Below are positions 19,189-26,628 of a stretch of DNA of 26,628 nucleotides, one piece after another. Every line of letters begins with the position of its first letter. Positions within the stretch are counted from its first letter, which is position 1. A program made the translations under genes and the position numbers. The stretch is from assembly GCA_000277445.1 (NCBI GenBank), contig AJWJ01000319.1, forward strand, positions 1-26,628. The letters run 5' to 3'. This stretch comes from Polysphondylium violaceum. Taxonomy: Eukaryota > Evosea > Eumycetozoa > Dictyosteliales > Dictyosteliaceae. The notes below the pieces were generated by a model. It was given only the letters and a program-made list of their open reading frames with translations. It had not been told where the DNA came from and did no database searches.

Positions 19189-22011
19189 ATGCTTGCATAT
19201 CGAAATAGTAGCAGTAGATTTATAAATTATTTGATTGCAAGCAGTAATCAACATATCTATAAAAACAGATATACTATTTCCAATGCCAAACATGTATATT
19301 ATTCAACTGCATCCACCACCAATGCAACACCAACAGCCGGTATATTCAACAACACAACATCACACAACCCAATTCCTAGTAATATCATATTTGATGAAAC
19401 TAAAATAAACCTAGACAATAGTAATAATAGTAGCATTAATAGTAATAGGAAATCGACTTGGAGCGACACTCGAACGAGTTTAATCAATGACGATGAATAT
19501 GACATAAACAACAGCAATAATAGTAATAGCAATAATAGTAACAATAGTAACGATGACGGTACAGGGGAGGACCCAACCACAATAGAGTTTTACAAATCAT
19601 TAAAGGAGGGCAATATTGCAGAGTCGATTGAAAGCTTCAATAAGCTGGCGTTTAAATCAGAGTCGGTTGTCAATACAGATATATATCAAAAATGTTTTGA
19701 AGACATTATGGAAAAGGCCATCGACATCAAAGAGAGTTTTCTAATGTTTAGAATCACAGATTTCTTTAAAGAGAATGTATTGTTCTTTCCTCAATACGTC
19801 AACATTGATTCATTCAAAAAGTTTATAGACAGACTAGCAGAGTTTGACCAAGAAAACATAAAGAATGGCTTGGATGAAACCCTGCCATACTATTCCCATC
19901 TCTACAAAAATACTGTTACCCATCTCCACCAATTCCATCTCCTTAGTCCCGAGACCTTGCTCTTTTTGATGAAGCAAAGGCTCCGTTATCAAGATTTTGA
20001 AAACTTTGATTTACTCCTTCAATTCTATCTCCTTGTTTCCCCAGGTGCCAAGTTGAGCGAGATTTCATTGACGAAAAGCAAGTTTAGTCATCACCATGGT
20101 AGCAACAATAATTTAGTGGTGGCCAAGTCATTCGAATTGATGCATTTGTTGGTCATCAAGGAATCCATGTTGAACAATTTAGTTGGTGTAAAGAATCTGT
20201 TGACCGAGATGGCTCTGCATAAAATGCAGCCTGATCCATCCATTTTCCAGCCAATCTTTGAACTTTGTATTAGAAACGACCAGGCCAATGAGATTGAGAA
20301 TATATTCAATATATTCCCGCTCATGCCATCCGAAAGAATCTATACACTCTTTTTTTACAACCAAATCAAGGGAAATGTCCAGATATTTAGACGTTTGGAA
20401 AGTGTGTTGATTAAACAACCCAAGCCACAGCAAAGAGTAACCATAGAGTCAATTATTCGTATTTTATTGGTACACAATCGATATGAGCTGGCCTTGGATT
20501 GGTTCCAAAAGTACACAATTATCTATACCTCTGGTCCATCGGTTTCAAATTTACTCAATTTTGCATTTTATCATTCAGAGAATGACAAGATTACATTTTA
20601 CCGTCGTTACTGGAAAGAAAGAATACATGAATTTAAAGTGGAAATGGGTTACAATATTCACATTGAAGCCGAAATTTATTCAAAATACAAATCAATTCAA
20701 TTGGAAAGAATATTAAATAACATTGAATCATATAGAGAACTCTTAACACCAATTTGGAAAAAACAAGATAAACAACTTGACAATGATGGCAAGAATGATA
20801 ATAGTGATAATAGTAATTATGACTCAACACCAAATCCAATACCATTTACAGATAAAGTAGTTCAATTTGAAAAAACAGATAAACAAATTGACATCTTTAT
20901 TGAAAAAGGAGCCATTGACGATTTGATAAAATATATAAAAACAGAGTATTTTGAAAAGGATAGAATATTGCCTGGCACCACCTTTCTCAGAAGCATTTAT
21001 TTAATCCGAACCAAATTATATAAATACTATGTATTCCTCAGTGAAGCATCGCCCTACTATCGCTCAATATTCTTTGATAGTTGTTTCTATAATACTTATT
21101 TACAAATGGACTTGAACAAGGGAATCAGTTTCCTAAAACAGGAGAGAGAATGGTTCTACAACAGCAGCGCCATTCAAAACTCTATTCTCAAGTCATTGTT
21201 GACCATGAACCAGGTCGAGATCACCACTCACATGGCAATGACAATGTATAAAAAAAAGATTGATATCTCAAAGTGCATAGACTTTTATGGCCACAAATGT
21301 CTGTTTGAAAAGGCCCAATGGAAAATGCCCATGGTGTTGTTTAACGCCTTTTTCAAAAAGAAGAAATCCAGAACCATCTCCAACATGTTTTTGACGAGTC
21401 TGGTAGACCAGCAAAGGTACACAGAGGCCCTCGACTATATTGCCAAGAATCCCCATCTCAAAGATCAAGAGACCTACAAAATACTCTGTCGACGTGTGTA
21501 TCCGATCCTCAACCCACTCAACTCGGTCGAGAACCTCGAAGTGTGGATCAAATTACTCGAGGAAATGGACAACCAAGAGCGATCCAAAGCCATCTTTTAC
21601 GACAACTTTTTCACAAGTCTCAGCGAGAATGGCAGTTCCGACGTTGTGGTTGACATCATTGAAAAGGACCCCAGCATTATCACCAGCCACCTCGCCCAAA
21701 CCACTCTCTATCTCATCCTAAAAGTCATCAAAGACGATAGAAAGCGTTTGGAAATTTTCAAAAAAACTCGTGCCTTTGACGCCTACTATGAAGACGTGAT
21801 CAATCTGCTCAACGAAAGCAACCAAAAGATAAAAGATCCCTATTTCGACTCTATCAAACTCCTCAAATCAAATCTCCACAGCCAAAAGAAATCGCCCCCT
21901 GCCGATCACCAATCTATGAAAAATACTCTCTCTGACGAAACAAAAGATTTTATTTATTCAAATTATATTGATCGTAATAACTGTAAAGTTGATGATTATT
22001 TCATATTGTAA
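19189..22011 (+). CDS. Large helical-repeat (PPR-like) protein, likely mitochondrial, plus-strand member of pair
   Basis: Single-exon model of 940 aa. The start MLAYRNSSSRFINYLIASSN has Arg/Ser and no acidic residues up to about residue 50, with VYYSTAST as a possible presequence cut. Residues about 75-125 form an Asn/Ser-rich, disordered linker. The rest is helix-rich and repeat-like, without a clear PPR consensus. Segments recall the minus-strand neighbour in the same order: NRYELALDWF against NRYDLALQWI, then YFEKDRILPGTTFLRS against FFSKYLIPSGTLLVDA. I read the two as old, strongly diverged paralogues. Role inferred: mitochondrial RNA processing, stability or translation. Base composition shifts inside the gene: about 20640-20960 is very AT-rich, while 21400-21900 has many C-ending codons. 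An upstream ATG at 19166 opens only a short frame. Confidence 0.75.
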   Translation: MLAYRNSSSRFINYLIASSNQHIYKNRYTISNAKHVYYSTASTTNATPTAGIFNNTTSHNPIPSNIIFDETKINLDNSNNSSINSNRKSTWSDTRTSLINDDEYDINNSNNSNSNNSNNSNDDGTGEDPTTIEFYKSLKEGNIAESIESFNKLAFKSESVVNTDIYQKCFEDIMEKAIDIKESFLMFRITDFFKENVLFFPQYVNIDSFKKFIDRLAEFDQENIKNGLDETLPYYSHLYKNTVTHLHQFHLLSPETLLFLMKQRLRYQDFENFDLLLQFYLLVSPGAKLSEISLTKSKFSHHHGSNNNLVVAKSFELMHLLVIKESMLNNLVGVKNLLTEMALHKMQPDPSIFQPIFELCIRNDQANEIENIFNIFPLMPSERIYTLFFYNQIKGNVQIFRRLESVLIKQPKPQQRVTIESIIRILLVHNRYELALDWFQKYTIIYTSGPSVSNLLNFAFYHSENDKITFYRRYWKERIHEFKVEMGYNIHIEAEIYSKYKSIQLERILNNIESYRELLTPIWKKQDKQLDNDGKNDNSDNSNYDSTPNPIPFTDKVVQFEKTDKQIDIFIEKGAIDDLIKYIKTEYFEKDRILPGTTFLRSIYLIRTKLYKYYVFLSEASPYYRSIFFDSCFYNTYLQMDLNKGISFLKQEREWFYNSSAIQNSILKSLLTMNQVEITTHMAMTMYKKKIDISKCIDFYGHKCLFEKAQWKMPMVLFNAFFKKKKSRTISNMFLTSLVDQQRYTEALDYIAKNPHLKDQETYKILCRRVYPILNPLNSVENLEVWIKLLEEMDNQERSKAIFYDNFFTSLSENGSSDVVVDIIEKDPSIITSHLAQTTLYLILKVIKDDRKRLEIFKKTRAFDAYYEDVINLLNESNQKIKDPYFDSIKLLKSNLHSQKKSPPADHQSMKNTLSDETKDFIYSNYIDRNNCKVDDYFIL
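19415..19556 (+). repeat. AAT/AGT-type low-complexity coding run (Asn/Ser)
   Basis: Two blocks of mixed AAT/AAC/AGT/AGC codons (about 19415-19446 and 19507-19550) encode Asn/Ser-rich linker sequence in the plus-strand helical protein. Such runs are typical of dictyostelid proteins. A Leu-rich frame on the opposite strand is its shadow. Confidence 0.8.
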
Positions 22012-22126
22012 TTAACTAATTAATAAATAAATAATTCTTATTATTTGTATGTAATCATTTATTTTTTCTTCTTGTGGGGATCAATTTGAGGCGTCACCAC
22101 CCCCAAAAAAAAAAAATTAATTTAAT

Positions 22127-22150
22127 AAAAAAAAAAAAAATGATCATCAT
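22127..22150 (+). promoter_or_regulatory. Oligo(A)-TGATCATCAT core promoter motif of SEC11
   Basis: Fourteen A residues (22127-22140) run directly into TGATCATCAT (22141-22150), 57 bp before the SEC11 ATG. It matches the motif before OST48. Confidence 0.5.
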
Positions 22151-22197
22151 TCATTTTTGGACAGCGAATAAGATATATATAGATAAGATAACATAAA

Positions 22198-23016
22198 ATG
22201 AGTGAATTAATTGGTAAACTTAATCCTTTTTCAAATATTCCTAAATATCAAGTATGTTGTTGTAACAACTCGTGTATTCTTGTGTATTGTTATTAACAAA
22301 CATTGTTGCTTATGTTTTATGGTTTAGATTGCTCAACAGATCATCAATTTTGGGTTGATTGTATCTACAGCTTTGATGATATGGAAGTTTTTAATGATTG
22401 CAAGTGGTAGTGAAAGCCCAATCGTTGTAGTATTAAGGTATAGTGTTGTGTGTTTAGTTATTAGTATCAATATTAGTATAGTCGTAGTACACATATTAAC
22501 AATAGCAATAATATAATAATAGTGGAAGTATGAAGCCAGCATTTGAACGTGGTGATCTCTTATATTTAGATATGAATGAGGGTCCTTTTAGAGTTGGTGA
22601 AATTGTTGTATTTAAAATTGAAGGAAAAGAAATTCCAATCGTTCATAGAATATTACAGATTCATGAAAAGTATGATTATTCATATAGATAGATAGATAGA
22701 TAGATGGAATGGATAGAAAAATAGAAAATAGATAGAGAACTCGATATTAATAGTAATCATTGATTCATTTTAATAATGTTATAGGTCAAATGGTCTTGTA
22801 GATATTTTAACAAAAGGTGATAATAATCCAGTCGATGATAGAGGTTTATATGCAGAGGGCCAACTTTGGTTAAACAGAAACCACATTATAGGTAGAGCAA
22901 GAGGTTATCTTCCTTATGTTGGTATGGTTACTATTATGATGCACGATTTCCCTCAATTAAAGATATTTTTAGTTGTAGTTTTAGCATTGTTTGTTTTGTC
23001 AACTAGAGAACAATAA
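22198..23016 (+). CDS. Signal peptidase complex catalytic subunit SEC11
   Basis: Model: exons 22198-22251, 22328-22437, 22523-22669 and 22785-23016, giving 180 aa, the usual SEC11 length; introns 76, 85 and 115 bp. The protein removes signal peptides from proteins entering the ER. A short cytosolic N-terminus is followed by a membrane span (about residues 24-44). The S26-family catalytic Ser lies in SGSMKP (S57). The conserved His, which replaces the bacterial Lys in eukaryotic SEC11, is in IVHRIL (H96). The Asp motif is DDRGLY (D121/D122), and [11 protein letters not shown] follows. A C-terminal hydrophobic stretch (about residues 157-176) ends STREQ. All family motifs are present, so it should be active. 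It depends on partner subunits not seen here. Very sure. Confidence 0.95.
22684..22706 (+). repeat. (GATA)n microsatellite in SEC11 intron 3
   Basis: About five units of ATAG/GATA a few bases inside the third intron, followed by imperfect units to about 22736. Noncoding; it probably explains the longer size of this intron. Confidence 0.85.
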
Positions 23017-23084
23017 ATCACACTCTCTTTTATTATAGGTACCATACTATAATTTTATGTTTTTAGTGAGGGAACCTTAAAATT

Positions 23085-23104
23085 AAAATATCTCAAGATA
23101 TTTT
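23085..23104. repeat. Perfect 9-bp inverted repeat
   Basis: AAAATATCT, spacer CA, AGATATTTT. It lies 69 bp after the SEC11 stop and about 100 bp before the next ATG. It could fold as a small RNA hairpin in the SEC11 3' UTR or serve as a symmetric protein site; the AT-rich context makes chance quite possible. Confidence 0.5.
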
Positions 23105-23205
23105 TAGAAGGGCGCTAACTGATTCATTGAAGTGGGGCGAGATATTTATCAGTTTTTTTTTGTCCTTTTGTGAGAGTTGACACTGTCATTCTTTATAATT
23201 ATAAA

Positions 23206-26200
23206 ATGCGATCAATAACAACAACAATAGTACCTAAGCTCATTTTGGTCCTGTTGTTTGTTGGTGTGTTAGAATGCCAATGTAAGTAGGATGGATAGAG
23301 CAGCGTACGTAGCTGGTATTAATATAAAGCGTATCCTGTTTATAGTGCAAGTAGATCTTTTATATGCCGAATTGGGGCAAGAGTTGGATGACTGTAATAT
23401 TCAAATTCACTTTGTAATCTCGTCCTTAGAGGCTATCATAGTGCAGGGGAGTCCAAATACTATTTTGTTGTCGTCAGTTAATAGGGTATATAGCCCGAAC
23501 CTCGTATCGTTGTTTAGTGTTCAGAAATCGTTTGGCATAGGTCCCAATGACGTTTTTGTAGATTTGAGATTCCAAAATGGATCCATTAATCCTTTTCCAT
23601 TACATTTGACATATACTTGTGTTGCTACCCAGTATAGTTTATCTACTTATCTACCAGGACACCTTTTATCGCCCAATGGTATCAGTTATTTTTATTTTAC
23701 GGTGCCGAATCTAACCAAACAAGTGCGTGCAACTGTGACTTGGGAGAGTTCATTGGGTTCAGAGTACACTAGCTCTGTGCAACAACATACATATGAGCCC
23801 ACCCTTTTCCAAGTAACCATTAAAACAGATATTGGTGCAGATATTAAACCAACGGCCAACTTCACTATTATTCTTGGCTCTGGAGGTACTTTTCCAGATC
23901 AAATGGTTAGGTCGACAATGAGGAGTATGTATTATATAGTTTAGGATACTACCTTTACATGTCATATACTAACTTTTACATTATTTATTAGATTTCGACC
24001 CAACTATTACAAGTTTTATCAGTTCATCCAGAAGTTCCTATTATTCAGATAATAGACCATTTTTACCATCACTCCAAAAAATGGAGGGTGATCCAAGAGA
24101 ACTTTGGTTTTATCCTTCGGTAAATATTCCAGGATATTTAGTAACAGATTATGTAAAAGGTAGTCCAAAAGCTTCAACAACTGCAATATATACCCTTGTT
24201 TACTCTATACCCCCACCAATCTTTACTTTAGCATACACTCTAATGTCATACAATGGTGTTGGAGCATCATTATCGATTGCATCCGGTAACTTGGAACGTT
24301 TATATATTAGTTCGATTGCAAGTGTGACTATGGAATTCAAAAGAGTCTATCTAAATGATCCAAATAGTCCAAGATACTTGAATGTCAAATTTGACATGAC
24401 AAGTGATCCAGAGACAGCTCTTCTTTTGTCCAGGAAAATTGTTGCAAATGGATTGTCCAAAGAATATATTATAGATGCAGAGTTTTCTTTTCCACTGGGA
24501 TTTGGTAGCAAGACTTTAAAAGACACAGGTTTCGATGTTAGTTTGGTTGTTCCATCATTCATGATATTAAATCCATTTACCCTTCTAGTGAGCCACAAAA
24601 ATGAACAGTCCGCCTCAACCCCTCTGGTCCCAACATTATCTGATAACACTCCACCCAACATTGAGGCCATGGACTTAAAATGTGAATATGGGAGATACTG
24701 TATATTAACTGCAACCATTAACGATAATATTTCTGGCTTCAATTTCCTCACCATTAATGGCCGAAAAGTATTACAATTCCATGACCTCATTCAAGGAACA
24801 CTATATAATGGTTTTTATGCTGCAAAAGTTGATATGAATTATCTCTTAGTCATTGATGAGATCATTGTTTTTGACAAGGTATTAGAGGCTACAAAATTCA
24901 ATTATGGTTTTTATAATGCCCTAGCTTGGAAATTAAATCCTGTTGGTGGTGAGTAAAATATAATCATTGTGCTTTTATCTAATCTCTAACATATATTAAT
25001 CTCATTAAATTCTATATTTAAGCCATTCTATCACCTTCAAAGATTAGCTTATTAGAGTTTGCAAAATATGGTTTAGATCTAAGTGATGATGGTCAATGGA
25101 ATACATTGTATTTCAATTACACTGGTGCAGGTCCATATTCAAGAATTATTTTCTACCCAATTATTCTGGTACCCGAGATTTCTATTGATGATCCAGATAT
25201 TAAAGTAAATCCAAAATATCAATACGAATGGGATTTGAATTTAAAGATGTTTAAAATTGATTTCTATCTTCCACGTGGCCTCTATACCAAGAACATTACC
25301 TATTATCTTGGTGATTTATCAAACACTGGATTACATTCTTCTGGGTTATACTCTTCTGAACAATTATATAAAATACTTGGAGAAACTGCTTTGCTATCTG
25401 TTTATTCATCAGGTATATAATGAATTTTAATTAAATCTATATATATTATACAAGTATACTTATTCAAATTTAATTAAACTATATATTCAGAGGCAAATCA
25501 AATGTTTCCATATTTCAATACATTTTCTGTAAAAGGATCACAAACCTACAATTTACTAACAAAAACTGATACAGCAACAATAGGATGGGTATTTTCTGTT
25601 GAAACATTGTTACATCCAATCAAATATATTACATTCACCGTAACAAGTAATTATGATCCTCAAGGAAAGAATTATACTTTTTTACCAAATGATTCATTGA
25701 ATAACGATCCATTCAATGGAACTTATGAATTGGTATTTCCAGTTTCTGGAGCTTTAGTCTCCCAAGAGTACAAGATTAGTTTTGCTCTATTGCAAGATGA
25801 ATCAGGTCGTCAATCTGGTTACAATTATTATTACATGGCCGATGCTTTCTACATGTTTACCAACACTTCCCAATTGTCAATTACTATCACTACTCCACCA
25901 GTAGTAGATGTAACTCCACCATATCTAGATAGCTGGGTTGTGTCAGCTGGACCGTTCTTGCCAATGTCTTCTAATAGAACTTTTGAAGTTTTATTCACAA
26001 CCAAAGACCTCGATTCACCTTTATCGGAAACTCATGTTCCAGTTGTTTATTTAATTCCCTCTATCTTGGATTCAAGGTATGCGTGTAATACAACAATAGT
26101 TTCTATTTGGGATAATAAAAAAACTGTCAACTACAAAGCGGAATGTAATCCAGATTATGGGTTCGGCTACCCATATGGCTTTTCATTATCAGTCTATGGC

Positions 26201-26628
26201 ATAGTAGATGCTAATATGAATGTGAGAGGTTATTCAGGTGCTCAATTGCAAGCTCTAAACCTTACACACTATTTAGATGCCTCTGGAACAGCCTTTGTTC
26301 CTGAGTTAGACAATGTCACATTTGAAGGCCAGAGAATGGTATTAAAAGGTACTTTTGGTGTTTCTATGGTTAACATTGAGGTCTCTCCAAAAGATCAAAT
26401 TAATTGGGGTGCCCTTAAAAATAGTTTGTTGAATTACAACACAAAATTTGAATTATCAATTAATTACACAACAGATTCATCATTTTATGTTAGAGTTGTA
26501 AACTCTGCAAAAATCTATTCAAATACCTTGCTATATTTATTTCATGAAGAGGGCAGTAGTAGTCAAGGTCCACCAACAACACCCAAGCCAACGACCAAAC
26601 CTTTATGTCCTAATAACTGTGGTGGAAT
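23206..26628 (+). CDS. Large secreted/cell-surface protein with EGF-like start, 5' part (ComC-like family?)
   Basis: Model: exons 23206-23281, 23346-23924, 23992-24948, 25023-25412 and 25491 to the window end (open); introns 64, 67, 74 and 78 bp, all phase 1. At least 1046 aa. A signal peptide (about residues 1-25, hydrophobic core LILVLLFVGVL) starts the protein. A long beta-rich ectodomain with many N-glycosylation sites follows. It contains repeat-like units such as TPPNIEAMDLKCE, then TATINDNISGF, and later TPPYLDSW, then FTTKDLDSPLS, which look like bacterial-Ig/cadherin-like strands. A Pro/Thr linker (GPPTTPKPTTKP) leads into LCPNNCGG at the window edge, the opening of an EGF-like module. 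This layout resembles dictyostelid EGF/TIG adhesion-type proteins such as the ComC group. A start at 23291 (MDRAAY) would lie inside intron 1 and loses the signal peptide. Confidence 0.75.

Noticed and set aside
19299-19580. Minus-strand poly-Leu frame opposite the plus-strand helical gene
   Set aside because: Antisense of the Asn/Ser codon run.
23291-23944. Single-exon gene starting MDRAAY
   Set aside because: The ATG lies inside a 64-bp GTAAGT...TATAG intron; splicing from 23206-23281 adds a proper signal peptide in frame.

Overview
The window looks like nuclear DNA of a dictyostelid social amoeba. It is AT-rich, has short AT-rich introns (about 60-150 bp) with GTAAGT/GTATGT donors, carries asparagine/serine-rich coding runs and oligo(A) promoters, and holds dictyostelid-type gene families. 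The species cannot be fixed from the sequence alone. Most genes here are split, so the models below come from joining open frames at splice sites that keep the reading frame.

Region 1 (1-10.2 kb) is a tandem array on the + strand of RING / TRAF-type zinc-finger genes. Four look complete (A 68-1396, B 2988-4155, C 5216-6379, D 7836-9027), one lacks the RING (E 9429-9965), and there are at least six decayed pieces between them. A and B are close relatives, as are C and D. Repeated upstream blocks precede the copies. The array ends in a RING relic at 10108-10170.

Region 2 (10.26-11.9 kb, - strand) is a three-exon gene for a longin-type adaptor subunit, best matched to TCUP/TML, the medium chain of the TSET/TPLATE coat complex. 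It ends in a low-complexity tail and has no mu-homology domain. A 2.3 kb stretch with no gene I can support follows.

Region 3 (14.1-23.0 kb) holds two ER protein-biogenesis genes: OST48, a subunit of oligosaccharyltransferase, and SEC11, the catalytic subunit of signal peptidase. They share an oligo(A)-TGATCATCA promoter arrangement. Between them lies a head-to-head pair of genes for large helical proteins with likely mitochondrial presequences; the two appear to be distant paralogues sharing a 254-bp promoter.

Region 4 (23.2 kb to the end) is the 5' part of a five-or-more-exon gene for a large secreted or cell-surface protein. It has a signal peptide, long beta-rich repeats, and a Pro/Thr linker leading into what looks like the first EGF-like module at the window edge.

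The most interesting points are: a last intron of the RING/TRAF genes that holds an in-frame stop in most copies but is fully translatable in copy D; the array with its natural RING-less member and upstream blocks; the TCUP gene without a cargo domain; the divergent mitochondrial paralogue pair; and the promoter motif shared by OST48 and SEC11. I saw no transposon, virus-like element, CRISPR array or tRNA.
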